Source: Bacteroidota bacterium (GTDB lineage Bacteria > Bacteroidota > JABWAT01). From it: 64,000 bases of DNA. The DNA lies in the NCBI GenBank assembly GCA_013360915.1, contig JABWAT010000013.1:24150-88149 (forward strand), in the 5' to 3' direction. The notes below the pieces were generated by a model. That model searched no databases. It saw only the letters and a list, made by a program, of their open reading frames with translations, and was not told where the DNA came from. The position numbers were made by a program, and so were the translations under genes. This document shows positions 1-8,004 of this stretch, in pieces; within the stretch, counting starts at the first letter, position 1; each line of letters begins with the position of its first letter.

Positions 1-1375
1 TTGATTGCCCCAGGATGGTCATCAGGTCGCTGCCGTATCGGCTCAGGGAATCGGTAGGATCGTCGAACCGTGAAACCGTTGGTTTGCCGGTTGTGAGTGT
101 GCCGGTTTTATCGAAGACCAGTGACCGGGACGAGCGAAGCAGATCCAGTGCATCGGGGTTCTGGATGAGAATTCCATGACGGGCTGCCGATCCGAGGGAC
201 ACCATTAACGCGACGGGCGTGGCCAGACCCAGCGCACACGGACAGGAAATGACCAAAACGGCCACGGCATGAAGCAAGGCATCACGGAGCGGGGCTTCAG
301 TGAAAAAATACCAGCCGGTAAACGTCCCTGCGGCAATGACAAGCACCACCGGAACAAAAACGGCTGAGACCCGGTCGGCCATGGCCTGAACGGCGGCCTT
401 CTTTCCCTGAGCAGCCTCCACGGCCCGGATGATGCCAGCCAGAACGGTTTGCTCGCCCACCGAGGAAGCTTTGGCCATCAAACGGCCGTCGGTGACCAGG
501 GTCCCCGAGAAAATTTTATCACCCGGCTGACGGGTCATGGGCAGACTTTCGCCCGTCAGCATGCTTTCATCGGTGGTGATGGTTCCCTGCTGAACCACTC
601 CATCAGCGGGGATGGTTTCTCCGGGAAGCACAACAAAGACATCTCCCGACAGTAAGTCCGCCACCGGAATGGTACGTTCTGTTCCATCCCTGATTACCCG
701 GGCTGATTTAATGGAAAGAGCGGCCAGCGACTGAATGAGTGTTCTGGTTTGCAGTTTGCTCCGTTTTTCGAGGTACTTGCCCAGCAGCACCAGGCTGATT
801 ACCATGGCTGAGGATTCAAAATAGTGGTGGGCATCGCCTGTCAGGTACAGATACAGACTCAGAAAATAAGCAGCGGAGGTTCCGAGAGCCACCAGCGTAT
901 TCATGTCGGCTGTTTTCTGAAGGGTGGCTGCCCAGGCCTGACGGTAAAAGTGACGGCCGAAGTAAAATTGGATGGGAGTTGCAAGTAAGAAGGGCCAGAT
1001 ACTCTGGTCAAACCACATGGCCGCATGAACATGATAACCGGTCATCCATTCCACTGCCATCAGCATCATGGCCAGTATAAATGGTGCGGTCAGGATGAGT
1101 GACAGAAAAACCTCGGTCTGCTGTCGTTTCAGTCCGGAGTCTGAGGCTCCTGTTCCTGATTCCGGAATGGCGGAATCGTACCCGATATCACGGATGGTCT
1201 GACGGATGGTATCTAGGCTGGTAACCGAGGAATCGTATTGAATCCTGGCCATTTCGGTGGCCAGATTCACCGACACCTGACTGATACCGGGTGCTTTTCC
1301 CAATTTCCGTTCAATCCGTGCCGAGCAGTTGGCACAGGTCATTCCGGTGATGCGGAGGGTTTGGGAATCTGCCAT
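1..1375 (-). CDS. copA: Copper-translocating P1B-type ATPase (C-terminus outside window)
   Basis: This is an inner-membrane cation pump that exports Cu(I) using ATP. The 458 visible residues start at an ATG at 1373-1375 and run off the window edge. Residues 1-70 form a heavy-metal-associated domain with GMTCANC. Membrane helices follow, then the actuator motif TGES (274-277), the ion-channel motif CPC (378-380) and the phosphorylation motif DKTGT (422-426). The nucleotide-binding half and the last helices are missing only because the window ends. The CopZ-like gene lies 26 bp upstream in the same direction, so the two probably form one copper-handling operon. CPC plus the GMTCxxC domain fits the Cu+ class rather than Zn/Cd pumps. 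The exact metal is inferred. Confidence 0.93.
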   Translation of the reverse strand, partial: MADSQTLRITGMTCANCSARIERKLGKAPGISQVSVNLATEMARIQYDSSVTSLDTIRQTIRDIGYDSAIPESGTGASDSGLKRQQTEVFLSLILTAPFILAMMLMAVEWMTGYHVHAAMWFDQSIWPFLLATPIQFYFGRHFYRQAWAATLQKTADMNTLVALGTSAAYFLSLYLYLTGDAHHYFESSAMVISLVLLGKYLEKRSKLQTRTLIQSLAALSIKSARVIRDGTERTIPVADLLSGDVFVVLPGETIPADGVVQQGTITTDESMLTGESLPMTRQPGDKIFSGTLVTDGRLMAKASSVGEQTVLAGIIRAVEAAQGKKAAVQAMADRVSAVFVPVVLVIAAGTFTGWYFFTEAPLRDALLHAVAVLVISCPCALGLATPVALMVSLGSAARHGILIQNPDALDLLRSSRSLVFDKTGTLTTGKPTVSRFDDPTDSLSRYGSDLMTILGQS

Positions 1376-1401
1376 ATCGGTTTAATCGATGGTTGACAGG
1401 C

Positions 1402-1623
1402 TCAGGCTACCGGCTGGACCGACACGAGCTGAAAGCCAGCTTCCCGGATGGCTGCATCCAGTTCCGGTTGCAGGGCGGGCAGGTTGTCTGTGGAAATGGT
1501 GGCTTCGTTGACCCGGATATCCTGAATGGAAACATCCTTCAGTCCGGAGAGTTCTTCGCGCACCGACCGCACACAGCTGTTCATGCAGTGCATTCCCTGA
1601 ATGGTCAGTTTGTAAGTTGCCAT
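1402..1623 (-). CDS. CopZ-like heavy-metal-associated domain protein with CxxxC site
   Basis: This 73-residue single-domain protein should fold as the ferredoxin-like HMA domain that carries Cu(I) to a P-type ATPase. The start at 1623 has GGAG 8 bp upstream. The metal loop reads GMHCMNSCV: the two cysteines are separated by three residues, where the family has CxxC. The rest (KLTIQGMHC, then SVREELSGL and a C-terminal AIREAGF) aligns well with the family, so the change looks like a one-residue loop insertion and not a frame error. It sits directly upstream of the copper ATPase gene on the same strand, which supports a role as its chaperone or as a metal sensor. Confidence 0.85.
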   Translation of the reverse strand: MATYKLTIQGMHCMNSCVRSVREELSGLKDVSIQDIRVNEATISTDNLPALQPELDAAIREAGFQLVSVQPVA

Positions 1624-1676
1624 GGTGATTCTCCGTTAAGTTGAATGAGATTGGATGCAGGAAGTGGAAGAAAGTG

Positions 1677-2282
1677 TCAGGATGGACCTTTTTTCCATTG
1701 ATTGGCCCGCTGGTTCAATGCTGCAAGTCTTGCCGTTTCCACGATCCTTTTCTGCCGGGTTGACTGCGTTTTTGCCTGTAAAATCCACTCGAGAATGGCC
1801 CGGCGGGCTGAAGGAGGAAAGTTGGAGAAATGGCCCTCTGATTCTGGAAATTCTTCAAAAGCCTCCTTTAAATCATCTGGAACCGCCAGATGATCAGTCT
1901 CTTCCAGTTTTGACCAGGAACCATTTTGGCGGGCTTGTTCCACCACCTGTTTTCCGGCAATGGATAACCGATTCTGAGATTCGAGGCGAGCAATCTTTTC
2001 ACGATTGATTTTCGACCAGGCACTTCCCCGTTTACGGGGTGCAATCCATAACATAGACCGGTCGGCATCGAGCTTACGGGGGAGGCTGTCGATCCAGCCA
2101 AAACAGAGCAGTTCATCCACCACTGCTGAATAGTCGGTGTACCAGTCGGGCATGTGTTTTTTATACCGGATGAGCCATAAACCCGATTCAGTCCGGTGGT
2201 TTGATTCAAGCCAGCTGCGCAGTTCCTCTATGCTTTTAACTTCGACTGAGCGATCATTTTGTGGTCCGGTTTTTTTAATCAT
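1677..2282 (-). CDS. YdeI/OmpD-associated family protein
   Basis: A 201-residue cytoplasmic protein of the YdeI family (bacteriocin-protection-like). The N-terminal part carries the typical stretch SGLWLIRYKKH and a later VVDELLCFGWIDSLPRKLD. The C-terminal part has the family's FPPSARRAILEWI and AKTQSTRQKRI helices. The biochemical role of the family is not established. Its ATG overlaps the stop codon of the upstream lipoprotein gene by one base (TGATG), so it is probably translated coupled to it. Two other proteins in this window (at 13314 and 18780) share the same C-terminal module. Confidence 0.85.
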   Translation of the reverse strand: MIKKTGPQNDRSVEVKSIEELRSWLESNHRTESGLWLIRYKKHMPDWYTDYSAVVDELLCFGWIDSLPRKLDADRSMLWIAPRKRGSAWSKINREKIARLESQNRLSIAGKQVVEQARQNGSWSKLEETDHLAVPDDLKEAFEEFPESEGHFSNFPPSARRAILEWILQAKTQSTRQKRIVETARLAALNQRANQWKKGPS

Positions 2283-2863
2283 CAGAACACAACTGAAAAG
2301 GAAAGGGCAGGTAACATCACCACCTCTCCGTCATGACCCCGTATCAACAAATTGATTTCGGGTAAGAGTCGGAAAGTATTTTTCCCCACCCGGGCACCTA
2401 AAAACAGACCGGTTCCAAAATACCCATCTGCTTCAAGGCTTTCTTCTGACCCAAATAAATCGATGGTACCTCTCGAGACAAAAAACATCCCTCTCACTCC
2501 GCCATAGATCAGGTCTCCTCCTGCCAATAAGGACGGATAAAAACCATGCATCCGATAATTTTTTCCATCGGTGAAATAGGAATACATGACATCCGCCGTG
2601 AGGTCGACTTTTGAGTCAATCAGACGGTATTTAGCATCGGTTGCGAAACCGGAAGGGAACATGTACTTAAGACCCATATCCAGGTCGCTGATGATACCCA
2701 CGCGCACACCTGCCTCCGGGGCGATGAACTCCGGATGAATGGTTGAGGAGATGGCGAGTTGTACCTGACCGGGTTCCAGCGGGACCGGATCGTTCAGATT
2801 CACCATGGACATACAGCCGGAGAGCAGGACCAGAGCAGAAAAAAGAGGCAACAGGGTTTTCAT
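2282..2863 (-). CDS. Lipoprotein, predicted outer-membrane barrel-like
   Basis: A 193-residue protein with a lipoprotein signal: MKTLLPLFSALVLLSGC places the lipidated cysteine at residue 17. The mature part alternates hydrophobic and polar residues with many Gly and aromatic residues (for example GVRVGIISDLDMGLKYMF and LPALSFSVVF ending in F). This suggests a small beta-sheet-rich or barrel-like cell-envelope protein. No family was recognised. Its start overlaps the end of the preceding lipoprotein gene by four bases (ATGA) and its stop overlaps the YdeI gene by one, so the three are co-transcribed. Confidence 0.75.
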   Translation of the reverse strand: MKTLLPLFSALVLLSGCMSMVNLNDPVPLEPGQVQLAISSTIHPEFIAPEAGVRVGIISDLDMGLKYMFPSGFATDAKYRLIDSKVDLTADVMYSYFTDGKNYRMHGFYPSLLAGGDLIYGGVRGMFFVSRGTIDLFGSEESLEADGYFGTGLFLGARVGKNTFRLLPEINLLIRGHDGEVVMLPALSFSVVF

Positions 2864-3390
2864 GGTTGGTTTGAGATGGTCTGTTCTGATTGATAATAAA
2901 AATCAATTCTTTTTGGTGGTGGTGCAATCACCACCGGACCCTGCAGGTCATACAATCTGGCGGTGGGTGAATGGATCACCAGAATTCCGGTACTTACGGT
3001 ATTCTTTGCCAGAAACTGAATACGGTACTCACCCGAAAGATAGGGCAACTCAATCAAAGCATGAGCAGGTTGCATGACAGCCAGGGATATTCCGTCTGGT
3101 GAAAGCACACCGTGAATGGTTATGGTGATCACCCCATTCTGATGGTCCAGACTGGTGATCAGCCGGTGGTTGCCTGATCCATACTGATTGGTGGTCCAAA
3201 GATGAAGGACCGGGTACATCTCAATCTGCCTTTCATCCGGATCATGGATAGCGGCGACCACCTTATCATAGTCCAGTAATACTTCCTGCCGCGTGATGGG
3301 TGTTTCTGGCACTTCAGGCGAACGAACAGGCAGCCGGGTGTAACCACAACCGGTCAGAAGTGCTGTGAAGAGAAGCAGCCATTTATTCAC
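2860..3390 (-). CDS. Hypothetical lipoprotein
   Basis: A 176-residue protein starting MNKWLLLFTALLTGCGYTRLP, a standard lipobox with the cysteine at residue 15. The mature region looks beta-rich (GVITITIHGVLSPDGISLAVM, then YRIQFLAKNTVSTGILVIHS) and has no motif that assigns a function. It lies 6 bp after the YCII-like gene and overlaps the following lipoprotein gene by four bases. It therefore sits inside a translationally coupled group of envelope proteins. Its function is unknown. Confidence 0.7.
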   Translation of the reverse strand: MNKWLLLFTALLTGCGYTRLPVRSPEVPETPITRQEVLLDYDKVVAAIHDPDERQIEMYPVLHLWTTNQYGSGNHRLITSLDHQNGVITITIHGVLSPDGISLAVMQPAHALIELPYLSGEYRIQFLAKNTVSTGILVIHSPTARLYDLQGPVVIAPPPKRIDFYYQSEQTISNQP

Positions 3391-3396
3391 GACAGG

Positions 3397-3852
3397 TTAC
3401 CGTGAAATGGATTTTTTTGAGATTTTCTTGTGGATGGCTGTGACTTCGATCAGGGCTGCTGATCCATACCAGGGCCTCAGTTCCATTTCGAGTGTGCCGG
3501 CCTGAATGGCCGGGTCGGTTTCGGTCAGGGCTTTCGCCTCTTCGATGGTGGACACGTTGAAAATGTAAATGCCACGCACGGGTTCTTTATCCAGAAAAGG
3601 GCCGGCCACAATCAGCTTGCCTTCGTCGGCCATCCGTTCGATGTTCTGCAAATGGGCCTTTTGAAGATTCACCCGCTCAAGAGAATCCTTAATCTGGACC
3701 GGCCCGCGTTTCAGAAAAGCCATGACGTATCGTTTCATGCCATTGGGTTCGGCACCAAGCCGGGCCGCCAGCGTGGAATCATAAGAAAGGTTCTGGGCAA
3801 AGGCTGCACCCGCAGCCAGCAGGAATACAAAAAGGGTGAGCAGATGTTTCAA
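3397..3852 (-). CDS. Secreted YCII-related domain protein
   Basis: A 151-residue protein with a cleavable signal peptide (hydrophobic residues 4-17, then AAFAQN). The mature part matches the YCII fold: YVMAFLKRGP, a HLQNIERMADEGKLIVAGPF segment and GIYIFNVSTIEEAKALTETDP. These correspond to the helix and strand carrying the usual HxxH/GP region of YCII proteins. Most YCII proteins are cytoplasmic, so export is unusual but shared by some Bacteroidota homologues. The catalytic role is unproven. The gene is 15 bp downstream of the dihydrofolate-reductase-like gene. Confidence 0.75.
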   Translation of the reverse strand: MKHLLTLFVFLLAAGAAFAQNLSYDSTLAARLGAEPNGMKRYVMAFLKRGPVQIKDSLERVNLQKAHLQNIERMADEGKLIVAGPFLDKEPVRGIYIFNVSTIEEAKALTETDPAIQAGTLEMELRPWYGSAALIEVTAIHKKISKKSISR

Positions 3853-3867
3853 CGGAAAGTCCTTTCG

Positions 3868-4398
3868 TCAGGTTTTTCGGGTGTAACGTGATTTGACCAG
3901 TCCGGTCTGATAAACGGTGGTTCCTGCATGTTCGAGCCAAAGCGGTTTTTCAAGGTAACCAAAAAGCGGAATGCCGCCGCCAAGGATAACGGGAATCTGA
4001 GAAATGATCAGTTCATCAATGGCATCGGCATAAAGGAAAGATTGGATGGTTTTTCCTCCGTCGATATACAGATCACTGAAACCTCTCGCATTGAGTTCAG
4101 AGGTGATTTCCCGCGGATGGCCTTGTAGCAGTGTTACTTTGGATTGCAGGTGGTCAGGAATTCTTTCCAGTGTTGAACTGAGCACCACAACCGGTTTCGA
4201 ATAAGGCCAATCGCCGAAGGTAAGGACCGTTTCGTAGGTGTTCCTTCCCATTACAATGGCCGAAATTCCTTCCATGAAACGGTCGAATCCATAATCACCC
4301 TGAGAGGGAACAGGAAACGAGGTCAGCCAGTCAAGGGACCCATCGGGACGGGCAATATATCCATCGAGACTGGTGGCAATAAAAACCCGGTTGGCCAT
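3868..4398 (-). CDS. Dihydrofolate reductase family protein (RibD C-terminal domain)
   Basis: A 176-residue NADPH-binding-fold protein of the RibD C-terminal/DHFR-like family. It begins MANRVFIATSLDGYIARPDGSL, the family's start. It also has AIVMGRNTYETVL, the DLYIDGGKTIQSFL loop and ELIISQIPVILGGGIPLF. Single-domain members are annotated as general pyrimidine- or pterin-type reductases of unknown substrate, and it is too short and divergent to be called true FolA. It lies in the minus-strand run between the membrane protein and YCII genes with gaps of 15-16 bp. Confidence 0.85.
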   Translation of the reverse strand: MANRVFIATSLDGYIARPDGSLDWLTSFPVPSQGDYGFDRFMEGISAIVMGRNTYETVLTFGDWPYSKPVVVLSSTLERIPDHLQSKVTLLQGHPREITSELNARGFSDLYIDGGKTIQSFLYADAIDELIISQIPVILGGGIPLFGYLEKPLWLEHAGTTVYQTGLVKSRYTRKT

Positions 4399-4414
4399 GG
4401 GAGTCCCTTCTTCC

Positions 4415-6109
4415 TTACTCGGTCGGTGATTGGGTTGGAATATCGGCAGAATTTGTCACGGATGAAACCCCCGAGATTTCCAGATCGATGAGGGACCAGG
4501 AGGCGTTACCAGCCAGTACCGGACCTGTCGGGGTGGCCAGCCGGTTTTCTATCACCACGTACCGGACCCCCAGCTGACGGGCAGCCGATCCGGCATGCTG
4601 ATGGTACAGTGCCGGCAGATCTTTCCGGTCCCACGGAGTGCGGTAGCCGATCAGTTCCATCCGGCGCAGGTACTCTGCAAAGGTGGATTTGCTGTAGTTG
4701 TGCGGGGCCCCGTCCTTATACGTCCCGACAATGGCACGGTGAGAGTGGTAACGGAATCCCTCCATGTACGAGGGGGACAGAATAACGGCATTGGCCGGAG
4801 TCAGCTGGCGGGTTTTTTGCTGAATATCCACCCAGTCGCTGCCTTGTGACATCAGAATGGGTTGGCCGTACCGGATCCACTGTCCGCTGATACGTGCAAG
4901 TCCGCCCATCAGAACCAGAATTAAAAAGGCGTAAATCCACCACTTCGGCCGGAAGAGGCCGATGAAAACCGTTGCCAGAATTCCGGCCATGAGGAGCAGT
5001 CTGGCAGGACCAGGTGCCGGAGAGAAGGTGTTTTCCACTGCATACCAGCCAAGAAACAACAGGGTCGCTCCGGTCAGCCATTTGTTCCCGGGTTCCTGTT
5101 TTGTCAGCAAATGGTGAATCATTAAGCCAATCGCAACCAGGGTGATCAGATAACTGAGCCGGGCCAGCTGAAGCTGAAGGATCAATCCGACAGAAAACCA
5201 CTCTCCCAGCGCCATCAGAAGCAGAAGTGACAGCACCCCCAGCGAGAAGGGCAGCAGCCGGTACCAGACCGGATGATTTCTGAATCCCCAAAGCGTCACC
5301 ACCGCCATCAGACCCAGAAAAACGAATCGTTCGGGGACCCAGGAACTCAGAAAAAAGGAATGATTCATCCGTGCCCGCACAAAATCCAGCCAGGCCGCTC
5401 CATCAAAGGGGATCGGTGGGGCATCGAGTTTGTGAATCAGAAAAGGCAACCAGGCTGGTGAGGCAATGACCAGCAGGGTGGCTCCGGAGGCCAGGGATCC
5501 CGGCAAGGTTTGCCGGTCTCGCCAGGCATCGAGCAGAAACCGCCAACCCAGTACGGCTGCGGTTGCCACCGCCGAAAACGGGTGAATCAGAAAAATGAAA
5601 CCAGCCGTTCCGCCAGCCAGCAATCGCTTCCCCTGATCGAACCAGGTATAACTGAGTAGCAACAGGGACAATCCGACCACGTGGGGCTGGAAGTAATGAT
5701 ACGGATTCAGGCCGTAACGGCTCATGGCTGCGGCACCATGGGCGAGACAAAGCATAGCCAGAAAAACCAACGCACCATTTCCCGGTCCGAAAAAATGCCG
5801 GTAAAAGAACCAGAGGGCTGCCGCGATCAGAAAAGTCTGACCCAACCAGAGCGTCACCAGGGTAAATTCCAGTGACGTTACCGAGGTCAGCCATCCGGCC
5901 GCTTTCCAGACCACCACCGGATGGTCGTTGATGGTCTGAATCAGCAGATCATTGGCAAACAGAGACGGATCCGATTCATGAAGGATGAAAGGAATGTAGG
6001 TATCCAGGTCACTGCCCGAAAAATTAAACCCCTGAAGCAAGGCAAGTAACACCAATCCGCCTGCCAGAAACAGACGGGTCCGGGTTGAAAAAACAGGTTG
6101 AGCCAACAT
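4415..6109 (-). CDS. Polytopic membrane protein, glycosyltransferase-C-like topology
   Basis: A 564-residue inner-membrane protein with about ten or more hydrophobic helices. Its N-terminal loop contains the acidic pair GSDLDTYIPF followed by HESDPSLF. Its soluble C-terminal part contains NAVILSPSYMEGFRYHSHRA. Helices plus a first-loop acidic motif and a C-terminal globular part resemble GT-C-fold transferases and the uncharacterised DUF6798-type membrane proteins; neither assignment is certain. No catalytic residue can be named. It is 16 bp upstream of the DHFR-like gene and 5 bp downstream of the GH43 gene. Confidence 0.65.
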   Translation of the reverse strand: MLAQPVFSTRTRLFLAGGLVLLALLQGFNFSGSDLDTYIPFILHESDPSLFANDLLIQTINDHPVVVWKAAGWLTSVTSLEFTLVTLWLGQTFLIAAALWFFYRHFFGPGNGALVFLAMLCLAHGAAAMSRYGLNPYHYFQPHVVGLSLLLLSYTWFDQGKRLLAGGTAGFIFLIHPFSAVATAAVLGWRFLLDAWRDRQTLPGSLASGATLLVIASPAWLPFLIHKLDAPPIPFDGAAWLDFVRARMNHSFFLSSWVPERFVFLGLMAVVTLWGFRNHPVWYRLLPFSLGVLSLLLLMALGEWFSVGLILQLQLARLSYLITLVAIGLMIHHLLTKQEPGNKWLTGATLLFLGWYAVENTFSPAPGPARLLLMAGILATVFIGLFRPKWWIYAFLILVLMGGLARISGQWIRYGQPILMSQGSDWVDIQQKTRQLTPANAVILSPSYMEGFRYHSHRAIVGTYKDGAPHNYSKSTFAEYLRRMELIGYRTPWDRKDLPALYHQHAGSAARQLGVRYVVIENRLATPTGPVLAGNASWSLIDLEISGVSSVTNSADIPTQSPTE

Positions 6110-6114
6110 TGGAA

Positions 6115-7860
6115 TTAATCCACCCGAACAACCGGCGTGCGGGGGCCAATACCGGCTTCGTTAAACGGTTCAATGCAGAAATAATAGGTGGTTTTCGAGT
6201 TCATCAGTTTAAAGTAATACTCGTTCTTGCCGTAAATCTGGATGGATGAATACAGTTTGTCAGGAGCTGTGCCGTAATAGATGTGGTATCCGGTGGCATT
6301 GGGTTCCTGATGCCATTTGATCCAGGCATTCCGTTTATCGCTTCCCTGCCGCAGCACAATGAATCCGCGAACCGTGTCGGGAAGGGCAACCGGTGCGTTT
6401 CCGAAAACCCTGAATCCGCTGATGGCAAATTTTCCGGCAGCCATGTGACGGTTTTCCAGACGTAAAAACCGGGTGGTGACCGGTGCGGGAAGTTCCAGAT
6501 AATCATGGGGAACATCGGTCTTGTTGGCCGATTTATCGACCAGAACATTCCAGGTTTTTCCGTCGGCAGAATGAGAGAGAACGTACTGATGGTAAATGTC
6601 GGTCCGTTTACCCAGATAGGGCACATCCTGATCGGCATAGTTAATCTGAACGGCTTTGACCACCGACGGTTGTCCGAGATCGGTCTGAATAAATTCGCCG
6701 GGATTGGCGGTAGCAGCTGACCAGTAGGTTTTGATATCCTCATCGACTGCATAATTCGGCAGCAGTCCGCCCAGTGTGGAAGAGACCAGTACCGGTTTCT
6801 GGTAGTTCAGCAGCATCCAGCCGGTGAAGCGGCTTTTCCGGTGATCGGCGGGTCCGTTGGGCAGATAATGCGGGTAATCACCGAAGTGAGTGATGGAATA
6901 CATCACCCCGTCCGAATCGAATCCGGTGGGAAAAATGCTGTTCCGGCGTTCAAAATTGTTTTTCACGCTGATGACCGTTGTGGTAACATGCCACCAGTTA
7001 TCGAACACGTCCTTAAACGTGGCGCCATGGCCCGAACCGCGTGCGAATCCGCCCGGTTTGGCGCAAAATGGATTGTGGGTCTGATACGTCCAGGGACCGA
7101 GCGGGGAAGAACTGGTGTACACTCCGTCGGCATAACCGCTGAACTCGGTTCCGGGGGCGCCGTACTGCAAGTAATACACCCCATTGTGTTTGGTCATCCA
7201 GGCCCCTTCCATGAACGGATCCAGAAAGTTATTGTCATTGTACTCTCCGAAGCGTTCCCAGCCGTTTTCTTCGTCATTCAGCCGAATCAGATCGACCCGT
7301 TCCGATTTTGGCTGAAGGGTTTTCCGGTCGATTTCGCGACCGTATAACGGATAGAAATTGCTGGAGCCATGGTAGAGATAAAGCCTACCGTCGTCATCGA
7401 GGAAATAGGCCGGATCCCAGGCTCCGGATTGTGAGGAATCAATGGCTTCCTTCCAGTCATCTTTAAACGGATTGGTACTCATCCAGATGGGGAACGTTTT
7501 TTCGTACGTGGACCCAATGACAAACATGGTGTCACCCGAAGTCCAGACGGCCGGGGCACAGAGTTCATCATACACTTTGTGCCAGGGTTTCAGAAACAGC
7601 CGGGGAACAAACGTCCAGTTTGCAAGATCGGCACTCCACCAATAACCCCATTGATTGGTTGAAAACAGGAAGTAATGGTTTTTATAAGTGACAATGACCG
7701 GATCGGCCGTAGCCCGGTGTTTTCCTCCGGTGGCAAAATTCGGAATGGGTGTGAATCCGTAATCGAGATTCATCGGGTTGCAGTAAGTGGTTGGCTTCTG
7801 TGCAGACAGGTTGCTGAAAAACAGTCCCACCAAAAGAAGAAGGGTCACACGCAGGGTCAT
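6115..7860 (-). CDS. Secreted GH43 glycoside hydrolase with discoidin and FN3 domains
   Basis: A 581-residue exported hydrolase of arabinan/xylan type. The start at 7860 is chosen because it puts the signal peptide MTLRVTLLLLVGLFFSNLSA at the N-terminus; an upstream in-frame ATG at 7941 would add 27 charged residues. The five-bladed propeller occupies roughly residues 40-345. The catalytic triad typical of GH43 is visible: base Asp53 in TADPVIV, Asp149 in WDPAYF and acid Glu218 in FMEGAW. An F5/8-type C (discoidin) carbohydrate-binding domain follows, with TYWSAA and GEFIQTDLGQ, and a fibronectin type III domain ends the protein. It is divergent from the sensor kinase at 8005. Confidence 0.9.
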   Translation of the reverse strand: MTLRVTLLLLVGLFFSNLSAQKPTTYCNPMNLDYGFTPIPNFATGGKHRATADPVIVTYKNHYFLFSTNQWGYWWSADLANWTFVPRLFLKPWHKVYDELCAPAVWTSGDTMFVIGSTYEKTFPIWMSTNPFKDDWKEAIDSSQSGAWDPAYFLDDDGRLYLYHGSSNFYPLYGREIDRKTLQPKSERVDLIRLNDEENGWERFGEYNDNNFLDPFMEGAWMTKHNGVYYLQYGAPGTEFSGYADGVYTSSSPLGPWTYQTHNPFCAKPGGFARGSGHGATFKDVFDNWWHVTTTVISVKNNFERRNSIFPTGFDSDGVMYSITHFGDYPHYLPNGPADHRKSRFTGWMLLNYQKPVLVSSTLGGLLPNYAVDEDIKTYWSAATANPGEFIQTDLGQPSVVKAVQINYADQDVPYLGKRTDIYHQYVLSHSADGKTWNVLVDKSANKTDVPHDYLELPAPVTTRFLRLENRHMAAGKFAISGFRVFGNAPVALPDTVRGFIVLRQGSDKRNAWIKWHQEPNATGYHIYYGTAPDKLYSSIQIYGKNEYYFKLMNSKTTYYFCIEPFNEAGIGPRTPVVRVD

Positions 7861-7942
7861 GGGCAGAGTCCTGAAAAAACCAAAAGGTACAAATCGGCAG
7901 GAAGAATTGGAATCCTGCGCGTCCGCCCGGTGTGCAATCATC

Positions 7943-7970
7943 TGTTTACACCTTCACCTACTTATATTTG
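7943..7970 (+). promoter_or_regulatory. Candidate Bacteroidota-type promoter for the sensor kinase
   Basis: TATATTTG at 7963-7970 matches the TAnnTTTG -7 element of Bacteroidota primary sigma promoters. A T-rich TGTTTA about 19 bp upstream could be a degenerate -33 element. It lies 34 bp before the GTG start at 8005, between the divergent GH43 and kinase genes. Confidence 0.45.
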
Positions 7971-8004
7971 TTTCTTATTTTTCCGCGATCAATTAGGAGT
8001 ACGG

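Noticed and set aside
7675..8004. Longer N-terminus for the propeller kinase starting at 7675
   Set aside because: It would overlap the divergent GH43 gene by nearly 190 bp and hide the signal peptide. GTG 8005 has a good ribosome-binding site.
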